This document shows positions 25,305 to 34,287 of a DNA stretch of 36,964 nt, in pieces. Position 1 is the first letter of the stretch, and each line of letters begins with the position of its first letter. This stretch comes from Lachnospiraceae bacterium (GTDB taxonomy: Bacteria > Bacillota > Clostridia > Lachnospirales > Lachnospiraceae): positions 1-36,964 of the forward strand of contig JAFYBJ010000012.1 in NCBI GenBank assembly GCA_017540265.1, read 5' to 3'. Position numbers and translations under genes: made by a program. The notes under the pieces were generated by a model, which had not been told where the DNA came from, searched no databases, and worked only from the letters and a program-made list of their open reading frames with translations.

Positions 25305-27188
25305 TCAGTTCATATCGCGGATATCATCCGCGTTTACGCATATCACCGGACGTATGCCTATGGCTTTATTTAACCTCCAGACCCGTAACCTGTTGTCAAC
25401 CAAAGCATGTCCTTCGAAATTTTCAGCGCATTTGTATGAATCATCCTGATCCACATGGCCTCGGGAACGCAGGCCGTAGCTTGAATGCGTAAGCCTGTCA
25501 TTCGCCAATGCCGCCACATATTGCGAGCAGGGAGCAAGTTCATTATCCTGCCCTGCCTTTGAGTTTCCCCTCATGAGCGAGATATCGGTATCAAAACCAT
25601 AACGTATCTCCTCAATTGAAGGCAGATAAACCTTATCATATGTAATACGTTCGGAAAGCGCGGAAACAGGTGTCGAAACCTTCGTCACCTGAAGCAGAGA
25701 CCTTTCCTCTTCCCTGAAAGTCCTGCGCACAAATACTGAATTCAGCCATTCACGTATCTTGCTCTTCTCCCAATATATCCCGGTCTTTATCCTTGATATT
25801 TCCTTATCATTCATCTTCAGATATTTCTGCTGGTCAAAGGCTCTGTAATCGATGATATATTCACTCTGAAGTGTCACTCTGTCGCCTCTGCTTGCAACGA
25901 CTCTCCATGAGAGCATATTAAATTTAAAATATCTGAATTCCGATATCTCAGTTTCCTGGCGTCCGCCGCGCATCATACTGAAAATATCCATTTCATTTTC
26001 TTTATTTCTGACAACCGGAAGCCTTAAATACCTCTCACCGCCTATGACCGCTACATCATCCTTATCATATTCGGCATAAATAAGATCGCTGGTAACGCTT
26101 GCACCCGTGATCTCGTTCATCGGATATTCTCCAAACCACAGCCTTCCGTCTCCGTCCCTTAAAACATGCGGTTCTAAAGAACCTGAAGACTGGACTCTCG
26201 CATCCTTTTCATCCGGATATACACCGTACAGATCCCTGTAAAGTTCATCTATCGACTGCTGTCTGTCCTGAGGCTTCATCGAAAGCCCCTTCATTATCGC
26301 TCCGGCAATCTTTTTATCTATCTGTATCGTATAATCTGCTATATCTATCAGTTCATCTTTTTCGTTTCTTTCAAAGGATGACTGGGGTATGTCGCCCGTC
26401 ATCATGCAGTAAAGAGTCGCACAGATACCGTATATATCCGTCCAGGGCCCCTGCTCGGAAACTTTTGAGAGCATCTGTTCAAGGGGCGCAAATCCCCACT
26501 TTCCGAGGAAAACCTGCTGGTTTGCAATTCCTATCTTTCTGGAACCGCCGAAATCAATAAGTTTTATGGTACCGTCTTCATCGAGCATTATATTATCCGG
26601 GCTTATATCGCGGTGAATAAGGCCTGATTTATGAAGACGTCCGAGTATGCTTATAACCGGTTCCATCAGCTTAAGCGCCTCATCCACCGGCAGCCACCCG
26701 TCATGTGAATCTATATATTTACGGAGATTGCCGCTTTCAAGATATTCCATGATAAGATAGCCGGTATTGTTCTGGTAGAACATATCCTTTACAGCCACTA
26801 TGCCGGGGAACTTTGAGAATTCCGCAAGTATCCTTGCTTCCCTTAAATAAGCCTTTGTCTCTTTTTCGTATTCCTCTGCATTTACGGCATCAAGAACAAG
26901 AACCGTATGTTCATCCGGCGCCCTGTCAACCATTTCGTCCGGAAAGAATTCCTTAACGGCAACACGATATTCAAGGAGCATGTCATAGCCGATGTAGGTT
27001 ATGCCATAGCCTCCTTTTCCGAGTATATTTCCTATGAGTATCTTATTATTTAAGATAGTGCCCGGTGCCAGTGCTTTCGACCAGGTATGCTGGCCCTTCT
27101 TCTCATATCCGCAAAACGGACAGATATCGGGCTCCTCACTGACGCGCATACAGCGCAGACAAATTTTATTTATTTCCGACTGCTCCAT
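25305..27188 (-). CDS. Cytosolic Ser/Thr protein kinase with zinc ribbon and DUF6273-type C-terminal domain
   Basis: A Hanks-type kinase. Residues 10-26 hold two CxxC pairs (C10/C13, C23/C26), a zinc ribbon. The kinase domain spans about 48-325: glycine loop GKGGYGIT (57-64), Lys79 in VAVKEFF, catalytic HRDISPDN from 192, DFG at 212-214, and GFAPLEQ in place of APE. No transmembrane helix or PASTA repeat follows, unlike PrkC/PknB. Instead residues about 340-627 form a soluble domain ending in SYGLRSRG...GIRPVICVN, which resembles DUF6273 (possible C-type-lectin-like fold). The GGGGGA before the ATG is close but adequate. It is co-oriented with the phosphatase (10-base gap) and bactofilin genes. 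Confidence 0.88.
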   Translation of the reverse strand: MEQSEINKICLRCMRVSEEPDICPFCGYEKKGQHTWSKALAPGTILNNKILIGNILGKGGYGITYIGYDMLLEYRVAVKEFFPDEMVDRAPDEHTVLVLDAVNAEEYEKETKAYLREARILAEFSKFPGIVAVKDMFYQNNTGYLIMEYLESGNLRKYIDSHDGWLPVDEALKLMEPVISILGRLHKSGLIHRDISPDNIMLDEDGTIKLIDFGGSRKIGIANQQVFLGKWGFAPLEQMLSKVSEQGPWTDIYGICATLYCMMTGDIPQSSFERNEKDELIDIADYTIQIDKKIAGAIMKGLSMKPQDRQQSIDELYRDLYGVYPDEKDARVQSSGSLEPHVLRDGDGRLWFGEYPMNEITGASVTSDLIYAEYDKDDVAVIGGERYLRLPVVRNKENEMDIFSMMRGGRQETEISEFRYFKFNMLSWRVVASRGDRVTLQSEYIIDYRAFDQQKYLKMNDKEISRIKTGIYWEKSKIREWLNSVFVRRTFREEERSLLQVTKVSTPVSALSERITYDKVYLPSIEEIRYGFDTDISLMRGNSKAGQDNELAPCSQYVAALANDRLTHSSYGLRSRGHVDQDDSYKCAENFEGHALVDNRLRVWRLNKAIGIRPVICVNADDIRDMN

Positions 27189-27232
27189 TTTTCCCCCAGG
27201 TCAGAATAAATATCCGGTAAAAAACCATATCT

Positions 27233-27238
27233 ATTATA
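27233..27238 (-). promoter_or_regulatory. Possible -10 element of the kinase operon
   Basis: A perfect TATAAT lies on the minus strand 45 bases before the kinase ATG, in the roughly 100-base gap after the LtaS-like gene. The matching -35 is poor (TGGAAT at a 17-base spacing), so the site may need an activator or may be fortuitous. No terminator was seen in this gap. Confidence 0.4.
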
Positions 27239-27290
27239 AACGTATTTTTATTATAATTCCACCACTAAAAAAGAAAGTTTGCTTAAAATA

Positions 27291-29588
27291 TCATTCTTCA
27301 TTGCCGTCTGCAAAAACATGACTGTAATAGTCATTATTAAGTGCCGACTTACAGAACTTCATTTTGTTCCTTACTATACCTTTAACAGCCTTAATATAAT
27401 CATCAGTAACCGTAAAAGAAGGGTCTGACGGTATAAACTGTCCCTTCGATGAAAGATATAAACCCTTATCCGTTTTCCAGTCATATCCGGAATTAAACAC
27501 CAGAGGAAGGGCATCCGAGAAAATATCCCTTCCCGGCAAAAGCCTTGAATCCCATTCCACATCAAAAAGATTACATAAGGTAGGAAGCATATCTATTGAA
27601 GACGACGGGTTATCCACAACCACAGGCTCATATCTTTCAAGCAAGCCGCACCATATTATTCCCCTGCTCTTATCCCTGCCCGGTAAGTTCGTAACATCAT
27701 AGCCGTATAGTTCCGAAAGATACGGGAGATTGCCTATGGTTCCGTCTTTATCCAGCCCATAAGGGAAATGATCGCCCGATATCACTATCACAGTATCGTC
27801 GGCTATCCCTGCCTCTTCAAGCTCTCCTATAAGATATTCCATGGCAAGATCCAGTTCCACATTCGATGCAAGATAAGCTCTCACACGTTCGGAATAATCA
27901 AGGCCTTTTTTCTCACACCAGGCATCAGTGAATTCCCTGTTCTTTTTTGCCATGGCATTGGTACTGTAGGTATAATCGCTGTGCCCGCTGACAGTCATGT
28001 AATATACGGAAAAAGGTTCTTTATCCATATAAAGAGGCAGTGTCCCCTTCATCATCTCCAGATCGCTTTCAGGCCAGACACGCTTTACATATTTTTCCAT
28101 ACCGTTGCCTACACCCATATACCCCTCACTGTAGCCAAGCTTCACATGGGTAAGATGTCTGTCATAATATGTGTAGGAATTATTATGGAAAGCATATCCT
28201 CTGTAACCTTCCTCTGCAAGCCTTGCACCTATATTGGTCCTTCCCTCGCTAACCGTTATCTGTCTCATGGATGCGCCGCCCGCCGTAGGCAGCATTCCGA
28301 ATAACAGCTGGTATTCACCGCCTGTTGTCCCTGCAGAAGCCTGCTGATAATAATCATTTAGATTTATGCCCTTATATGCCATCCTGTAAAGAGTGGGCGT
28401 CAGTTCCTCATCTATCACAAAACCGGAAAACGCCTCGGCACAGATAAGGATAAGGTTCTTTCCCTTGAAAAGACCTGTGTATGCATTTTTTGATGAAGGA
28501 ACCAGAGACTTCACATATTCATCGATCTCGCTTACAGCCTTTCCGTTATCCGGAAGCAAATCAAAATCAATATCCATTATATTCGGACCTGTCTTTTTTA
28601 ATACTCCGGGCGACGCAAGCAAAAGCAATGCTGCATTTGATGATGCATCTTTTATCATCCTATTATCAGATGCCTCCTCATATATTCCGGTAGGCGATAC
28701 AAGGGGTGATGCCTGCACAAAACCGGCGCCGGGAAACATTTTTATATTCTCATCAAATGTTGATACGCAGTTAAGGGAGGCTTCGTTATATATCTTATTC
28801 CCGGAAGTATCAGCAAGTATATTTGAGGAAGCATCAAAAGACATATCCGAAAAAGACACATCTTCAAAGGCGCCTTCCGTAATGTCACCGGCAATAAGTC
28901 TCCCGGCATCTGCAACAAATGATGTGATAAAACCGCAGGAATTTACAGCATTCTGAAAATTATATTCAACCCCCAGCACACTTCTGTAGAGTCCGAGCCC
29001 CAAAAGTATCGTGGTAAACATAAGCGAAGCCGAAACAGTGACCGCAGCCACCGGCGTATCATTGAAAAACCTTCTTTTAAAGCTCTCCTGATCATCATCA
29101 AAAGCTTCCCTTATATAGATCATCCTTTTGCCGTATACCGCCCACGCAAAGAAAGGGCACAAAAAAAGCATGATATGGGCAATGCCGTCAGCGCAGAATA
29201 TCAACGCGCGGATATCGCTTTGAAAATCCGAAAGCGCATCCGTAGCCCCGTTAAATATGGTATTTAAGTCATAACAGACCTTAAATTCCCTGAATATAAG
29301 GAATTCCACGATAAAGCCCAGGGAATTTATAAAATTAACAAAAAATCCGGCTATATAAGCTCCTTTTTTTGGAAGGAGCATAATTATAAAAGCCTCAACC
29401 GCACCTATGATAAAGGATGAAAACAAGGGATAAAGATAAGATGCCGCAGGCGGCTTTAAAAGTATAGCCTCCTTAAATACCATTTCACAGAAAAAAAACG
29501 ACACAGAAAAAAACATCGTCATAACGATGCTGTACACAAGGCCGTTTATCTTCCCGACTTTCCCTATTTTTTCACGTATATTTTCCAT
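27291..29588 (-). CDS. LtaS-like membrane phosphoglycerol transferase / sulfatase-fold protein
   Basis: A polytopic enzyme of the lipoteichoic acid synthase type. Five hydrophobic helices fall at about 18-38, 52-72, 78-100, 128-152 and 182-204, then a long extracellular linker, then the alkaline-phosphatase/sulfatase-fold domain from about 375. Active-site landmarks: LILICAEAF (metal Glu), AGTTGGEY with the nucleophile Thr near 421-422, YYMTVSGHSDY, and ISGDHFPYG. The linker (about 235-375) is unusually long and contains five copies of a [D/E][A/T]SxN motif. The start is ambiguous: the ATG at 29588 is used, and a TTG two codons upstream has GGGGAG 12 bases before it. A TAAAAT at 29627..29622 may be its -10. 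The substrate could be LTA or another glycerol-phosphate polymer. Confidence 0.85.
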   Translation of the reverse strand: MENIREKIGKVGKINGLVYSIVMTMFFSVSFFFCEMVFKEAILLKPPAASYLYPLFSSFIIGAVEAFIIMLLPKKGAYIAGFFVNFINSLGFIVEFLIFREFKVCYDLNTIFNGATDALSDFQSDIRALIFCADGIAHIMLFLCPFFAWAVYGKRMIYIREAFDDDQESFKRRFFNDTPVAAVTVSASLMFTTILLGLGLYRSVLGVEYNFQNAVNSCGFITSFVADAGRLIAGDITEGAFEDVSFSDMSFDASSNILADTSGNKIYNEASLNCVSTFDENIKMFPGAGFVQASPLVSPTGIYEEASDNRMIKDASSNAALLLLASPGVLKKTGPNIMDIDFDLLPDNGKAVSEIDEYVKSLVPSSKNAYTGLFKGKNLILICAEAFSGFVIDEELTPTLYRMAYKGINLNDYYQQASAGTTGGEYQLLFGMLPTAGGASMRQITVSEGRTNIGARLAEEGYRGYAFHNNSYTYYDRHLTHVKLGYSEGYMGVGNGMEKYVKRVWPESDLEMMKGTLPLYMDKEPFSVYYMTVSGHSDYTYSTNAMAKKNREFTDAWCEKKGLDYSERVRAYLASNVELDLAMEYLIGELEEAGIADDTVIVISGDHFPYGLDKDGTIGNLPYLSELYGYDVTNLPGRDKSRGIIWCGLLERYEPVVVDNPSSSIDMLPTLCNLFDVEWDSRLLPGRDIFSDALPLVFNSGYDWKTDKGLYLSSKGQFIPSDPSFTVTDDYIKAVKGIVRNKMKFCKSALNNDYYSHVFADGNEE

Positions 29589-29657
29589 ATCCAAACTTAA
29601 GGGTCACTCCCCGGCTACGCTATTTTAACACAAAAATCATAATGATAAAACGATTTT

Positions 29658-30686
29658 TCACCGGCCGGTCTCATCCCTCCATCTAAAGACTGAAGCCGCA
29701 GGATCCTTTTTCGTTATAAGCCCTTCCATGAAGGATTCCATCTCATCCGATATTTCCCGCGCATAGGAATAATACCCCTTATCTTCGGAAAACGGATACC
29801 ATATGAGAGGTTCATTAACGTAACGTTCCCGCATCTTCTTTAGATAATCGGCAGATATCCTGAAGCTTCCAACAGAATGATCCTTCACTCTTTTTATATC
29901 GATGCGCCTGCAGATTTCTTCAAACATGCCTGCATAGGCTTCTTTCCAGTTATTTATCCTTATCATCGGATCAAAACAAAATCGCACGGGGAAACCGGCA
30001 TTCATTGCAGCTTCCGCGGCTTTAATCCTTGATATAAGACCTGCGTTCTTTTTTTCATATGCCGATATCACTTCATCCGGAGAAAGTGAATATGCAAATA
30101 TGACATTGTCGGTCTTATCAAGCGCATCATAAACATCCACCCTGCCGCACTTTGTCCTTATCTCAACGGTCAGATCCCTGTGGCAGGAGGCGAACCCAGA
30201 CCATTTTTTAACATATCCGGTTATATCCTCAAGTCCCAAAAGATCCGTATCATAGGAAACACATAAATATACGGGATAAAGCTTTAATAAATCTTCTATC
30301 CTGGAAAAAATATCCTCTATATTCACGAATATGACTATGTTGGCAGAAGGATACATCCCTTTAAGATAGCAGTATGAACAGTCAAATATGCAGTTCATCA
30401 CGCAAGATGTATAAAAAAAATGACTGTTGCCAAAAGACTGGCACACCGGCGCGCCCTCGTAAACAAGACGTCCTCTTTTTCTGGCGATGATAATTTTTTT
30501 ATTATCCGCCTGAATACAAACATCCTGTCTGCTTCTGTTAAAGACATCCTTATAATGCCCTATGGGAATGATCTGCCTGTCCTTAAAAAAGTCTATGATC
30601 CGCTCTGTCTGCAGATGATAGGGATCACAGGCATCAAGCAGCTCTTCTTCAACATATATATGATCTGAATAAACCATGTCTTTCAC
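29658..30686 (-). CDS. Spore photoproduct lyase-family radical SAM protein
   Basis: A radical SAM enzyme related to SplB, which reverses the thymine dimer spore photoproduct. The 342 residues equal the length of SplB. The cluster motif is C99-x3-C103-x2-C106, reading CIFDCSYCYL, the SPL-type CxxxCxxC followed by YL. Tyr105 and Tyr107 flank the third Cys as in SPL, and Cys142 in LCVSYDTDLLGLEDIT aligns with the SPL hydrogen-donor Cys. Later segments AAMNAGFPVRFCFDPMI and WKEAYAGMFEEI also match SPL order. The GTG start follows AAAGAG by eight bases, and an ATG three codons on is possible. It begins one base after the helicase stop and closes a four-gene operon. No sporulation genes are nearby. 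Confidence 0.82.
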   Translation of the reverse strand: MKDMVYSDHIYVEEELLDACDPYHLQTERIIDFFKDRQIIPIGHYKDVFNRSRQDVCIQADNKKIIIARKRGRLVYEGAPVCQSFGNSHFFYTSCVMNCIFDCSYCYLKGMYPSANIVIFVNIEDIFSRIEDLLKLYPVYLCVSYDTDLLGLEDITGYVKKWSGFASCHRDLTVEIRTKCGRVDVYDALDKTDNVIFAYSLSPDEVISAYEKKNAGLISRIKAAEAAMNAGFPVRFCFDPMIRINNWKEAYAGMFEEICRRIDIKRVKDHSVGSFRISADYLKKMRERYVNEPLIWYPFSEDKGYYSYAREISDEMESFMEGLITKKDPAASVFRWRDETGR

Positions 30687-30687
30687 T

Positions 30688-32904
30688 TTAAAAACTCTTT
30701 ACGCACTCCTTCATGCCTGCCGTATCAAGCACTCCGTATGCAAACCCTTTCTTTACAAGCTCTTCCGGAAGCATGGTGTCATATTTGTTAAATACGGGAA
30801 CCTCTCCGGGAAATACAAGATCCATGGGATCATCAAGTTTTTCCGCCTCATTTGTAATGGTCTCATAGAACTCTTCTTCCGTTGCATTCATCGTAAACTG
30901 CATATAATACGGTCTCTGTGAAATAAATCCCTTTATTCCCAGAATATCTTTGCATTTTATCTTTATAAGTCTTTCAAGCGCAAGGAAAGCATAGCTTCCT
31001 ATCCAGGGAAAAAGACAGTACATCCTGTCCCCGAGATTTATAAGAGGTTTTGATGTAAGAGCCGAATGTCCTGCCAACACTCTTGCCTGTTTTAATCTGG
31101 CAGATGCATTTTTAAGCAGATAAGGATATATATCATTTTCTTCCAGAACCTGCTTCATCCTTTTTAAGATCTTTGTATTTATATCACCCGGCACATCTCC
31201 GAAATATGCAGGCACATTACCTTTAACGGGATTGCAGTAAACCTGGTGTCTTTTATGATCCACCTCCTCAACAACCCATACATTCCCCGCTATCGCTATC
31301 ATCTCACCGGCAGGGGGCGGCGCACAAAGCGTCCCTAACTCTTCCGAACCGCACCGTACCGAATATTCTTCATTATCCTGAAAAACGGCATAAAAACGGA
31401 AATTATTAACTATGCGTTCACCTTCAAGACCAATGATAAGGCCGCCCCTTTCAGTCTGTTCGATCTGAGAATTGTCAAGAAGATGATGCAGCAGACATTT
31501 AAAATCATCTGCAGATATATTTTTAAAATATGACAGATTTAATATCCTTCCTGCTAAAACTGCAGGTGTAAGTTCACCACCGGAAAAGAGTTCACTCATA
31601 GTCTGGTGATAAAGCAGGCTGTAAGGATATATATCTTTCCTTGGAGGCTCAACCCACCTTTCCTCAAGATATACCTGCACAAGGGCAATTCCCTGTATCA
31701 GTTTCCATGGTATACAGGCAGGAAGCAAAGCCCTCTGTTCCGCATGTTCCTCCCGCATAACAAACCACATTTCCGAGGGGGTACCGCGCCTCCCCGTCCT
31801 TCCCATCCTCTGCAGAAAAGAAGAAACCGTAAAAGGAGCATCTATCTGAAAAGCCCTTTCAAGACGTCCTATATCTATCCCCAGTTCCAGGGTGGAAGTG
31901 GTACAGACCGTCACCATACTGCCCTCTTCTTTTATAATATCTTCGGCGCTCAAACGATATGCAGTGGAAAGATTACCGTGATGGATAAGAAAACGATCCG
32001 GTTCATTTTTTGCTTCGCAGTACTGCCTGAGCTCATGAGTAACCGCTTCACATTCTTCTCTTGAATTTGAAAAGACAAGGCATTTTTTGCCCTCCGTATG
32101 CTCAAAAATATACCCAAGCCCGGGGTCAGATGCTTCGGGAGCCGCATCCGTAAGTTCATCATCAATTTCTTTTTCAGGCTCTTTATCTTCGGATGCCTGC
32201 GGTGCAGTCAGATAAAAATGTTCCATATTTATCCGCCAGTCAGCTCCGGGTGCCTTTATACGCGGGATAACGGTACCTCTTCCGGTACCGGCAGAAAGAT
32301 ATTCACCTACAGCGCGTATATCTCCGATGGTCGCAGAAAGCCCTATGCGTCTGGGATTTACCCCCGCTATACGGGAGAGCCGCTCTAACAGACAGAGCAT
32401 CTGTCCTCCTCTGTCGGATCTTAAAAAAGAATGGATCTCATCAATGACGACAAACTTAAGATCCCCGAATATCTCAGGTATCCGGGCATGTTTTCTCATG
32501 AGCATTGCCTCAAGTGATTCCGGAGTTATCTGAAGTATTCCCGAAGGATCCTTTAACATCTTCCGTTTAGTATCCGAGGAAACATCACCATGCCAGTGCC
32601 ATACGGGGATACCGGCCTCATCGCAAAGCACTTCAAGCCTTTCAAACTGGTCATTTATAAGGGCTTTTAAAGGAGCTATGTAAAGTACGCCCACAGAGGA
32701 AGGTGCTTCTTCTGAAATAAGCGTGAGCACGGGAAAAAAAGCCGCCTCTGTCTTGCCTGAAGCAGTGGATGCCGCAAGGAGTACATTTTCATCAGTTTCA
32801 AATATCGCCTCTCCTGCAGCCTGCTGTACGGCCCTTAGATTTTCCCAGCGGTTTCTGTATATAAAATCCTGAATAAACGGTGCGTAACGTGAATATATAT
32901 CCAT
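30688..32904 (-). CDS. Lhr/BrxHI-type superfamily 2 DNA helicase
   Basis: A DExH-box ATPase predicted to translocate on DNA. The motifs are complete: motif I ASTASGKT (45-52), Ia APLKALINDQ, Ib TPESLE, motif II DEIH (155-158), motif III SAT (190-192), motif V TSTLELGIDIG and motif VI QRMGRTGRRG (365-374). The region after about 400 carries winged-helix and Lhr-like C-terminal material. At 738 residues it is close to BrxHI of BREX type 2 rather than to the 1400-residue Lhr. Its ATG shares a base with the stop of the BrxD-like gene (TGATG), so the two are coupled. This helicase with a BrxD ATPase is a known BREX pairing, but the other BREX genes are absent. Confidence 0.88.
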   Translation of the reverse strand: MDIYSRYAPFIQDFIYRNRWENLRAVQQAAGEAIFETDENVLLAASTASGKTEAAFFPVLTLISEEAPSSVGVLYIAPLKALINDQFERLEVLCDEAGIPVWHWHGDVSSDTKRKMLKDPSGILQITPESLEAMLMRKHARIPEIFGDLKFVVIDEIHSFLRSDRGGQMLCLLERLSRIAGVNPRRIGLSATIGDIRAVGEYLSAGTGRGTVIPRIKAPGADWRINMEHFYLTAPQASEDKEPEKEIDDELTDAAPEASDPGLGYIFEHTEGKKCLVFSNSREECEAVTHELRQYCEAKNEPDRFLIHHGNLSTAYRLSAEDIIKEEGSMVTVCTTSTLELGIDIGRLERAFQIDAPFTVSSFLQRMGRTGRRGTPSEMWFVMREEHAEQRALLPACIPWKLIQGIALVQVYLEERWVEPPRKDIYPYSLLYHQTMSELFSGGELTPAVLAGRILNLSYFKNISADDFKCLLHHLLDNSQIEQTERGGLIIGLEGERIVNNFRFYAVFQDNEEYSVRCGSEELGTLCAPPPAGEMIAIAGNVWVVEEVDHKRHQVYCNPVKGNVPAYFGDVPGDINTKILKRMKQVLEENDIYPYLLKNASARLKQARVLAGHSALTSKPLINLGDRMYCLFPWIGSYAFLALERLIKIKCKDILGIKGFISQRPYYMQFTMNATEEEFYETITNEAEKLDDPMDLVFPGEVPVFNKYDTMLPEELVKKGFAYGVLDTAGMKECVKSF

Positions 32905-34244
32905 CAGAGTTTAAATTCCGCAAAACTTACTTCTGCATTATCTTTCTTTTCCAAAACAGTTTCCGCCGCAGCATATGAGAATTTATCCGACCCCAGTATC
33001 CCGGCCGGAGTCATCCCGGGATTCTGCATTATGATATCCAAAAGCTCAATAAAATCCCTTATTATCTCTCTGGGAGTTATCAGGGTATCCGCTCCCACTC
33101 TTCCGTATTCGATACGGATAAAATCCGCCAGATCTGCTTCGCCTATATTTCTTTCATAGCTATAAAGACCTGCATGGATATCGGCAAGCTTTTCCGAAAG
33201 CACTAACATTTCTTCGGCATTAAGCGGTTCAAGCTTTATCACAGGCGCAAGCAGATCCCTTAAACCTTCTTCGGAAAATCTTCCATCAGCAAGCCTGGAT
33301 CTTAAAGCCTCATAGCTGTATACGCCTCTTCTGTTATCTTCGATCGCCTGTGGCGTTCCGCACATCACTGTCCCAATATAATGGGCCTTACCCTGCATTG
33401 CATCATTGTACATGGTAAGTATCTTTTCGTAATTGTACTGACGGCTTATGCTGTTTGGTATCTTATAAATATTTACCAGCTCATCTATAAAGATAAGGAG
33501 TCCGGTGTATCCTGCTCTTCTGAAAAAAACGGCAAAAAGCTTTAAATACTCATACCAGTCGTTGTCCGATATGACCGATGTCACGGAAAGATCTTTCTTT
33601 GCTTCTGTCTTTGTGGGATATTCACCTTTAAGCCACTTTAAGCTGCAGGCTTTTAAATTCTCATCATCCTCTGCATAGCCCCTGTAATAAGCTGCAAGTA
33701 CTTTTCCAAAATCAAAACCGTGCGTAAGCTCATTTATCCCGCGGATCACTTCAAATATCTTTTTTTCAACTTCATTTGAAAAATCCGGAGAAGAATAATC
33801 CACACCTTCCGCAGCAGCCTCCGCCTGTATGCTCTGTATCCATTTATCAAGAATGAGCGTAAGAGCCGAGCCTTCGGGCTTTGCCTTCACGGAAATATTT
33901 CCCATCAGCTCCCTGTAAGTAGCAAGCCCCTCTCCCGAACTGCCGTGAAGCCGTCTTTCCGGTGAAAGATCGGCATCACAGACTATAAATCCCCTGTCCA
34001 TTGCATAATTTCTGATAGTCTGTAACAGAAATGATTTACCGGAACCATATTTTCCTTCAATAAATCTGAAGGAAGCTCCGCCTTCCCCCGTAAGCTCAAG
34101 ATCGTGGAGCAAAGCCTCCACTTCCCGTCTCCTGCCAACTGTAATATAAGGAAGGCCGATGCGGGGAACCACGCCGCCCTTTAGAGAGCTTATTATAGTC
34201 TGTGCAATTCTCCTCGGTATTTTTTTATTTTCCTGTTCCATCAT
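32904..34244 (-). CDS. BrxD-type P-loop ATPase (DUF2791)
   Basis: An ATP-binding protein of the BREX-associated BrxD family. The 446 residues have Walker A GKYGSGKS (64-71), Walker B LIFIDEL (about 250-256), and the DADLSPERRLHG stretch (90-101) common in DUF2791. The ELVNIYKIPNSISRQYNYEKI segment after Walker B and the C-terminal TPREIIRDFIELLDIMM-like helix fit STAND/Orc-like ATPases that bind DNA or a partner. Two consecutive ATGs follow GAGG. It starts 43 bases after the TerB protein and overlaps the helicase by one base. In BREX type 2 BrxD and BrxHI occur together; the function of the pair on its own is not established. Confidence 0.86.
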   Translation of the reverse strand: MMEQENKKIPRRIAQTIISSLKGGVVPRIGLPYITVGRRREVEALLHDLELTGEGGASFRFIEGKYGSGKSFLLQTIRNYAMDRGFIVCDADLSPERRLHGSSGEGLATYRELMGNISVKAKPEGSALTLILDKWIQSIQAEAAAEGVDYSSPDFSNEVEKKIFEVIRGINELTHGFDFGKVLAAYYRGYAEDDENLKACSLKWLKGEYPTKTEAKKDLSVTSVISDNDWYEYLKLFAVFFRRAGYTGLLIFIDELVNIYKIPNSISRQYNYEKILTMYNDAMQGKAHYIGTVMCGTPQAIEDNRRGVYSYEALRSRLADGRFSEEGLRDLLAPVIKLEPLNAEEMLVLSEKLADIHAGLYSYERNIGEADLADFIRIEYGRVGADTLITPREIIRDFIELLDIIMQNPGMTPAGILGSDKFSYAAAETVLEKKDNAEVSFAEFKL

Positions 34245-34287
34245 TAAACCTCGTATAAAACAGATCTATAGGATCCTTTGTTTATCT

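Noticed and set aside
28393-28956. 187-codon open frame on the plus strand opposite the LtaS-like gene
   Set aside because: It is Ser-rich because it is antisense to the acidic, Ser-rich linker; no start signal or family features.
29628-29657. Terminator after the photoproduct lyase gene
   Set aside because: Only a weak AT-only stem (AAAAATC with GATTTTT) and a CCGGCCGG palindrome inside the stop region are visible; neither has a convincing stem-loop with T run, so read-through into the LtaS-like gene cannot be excluded.
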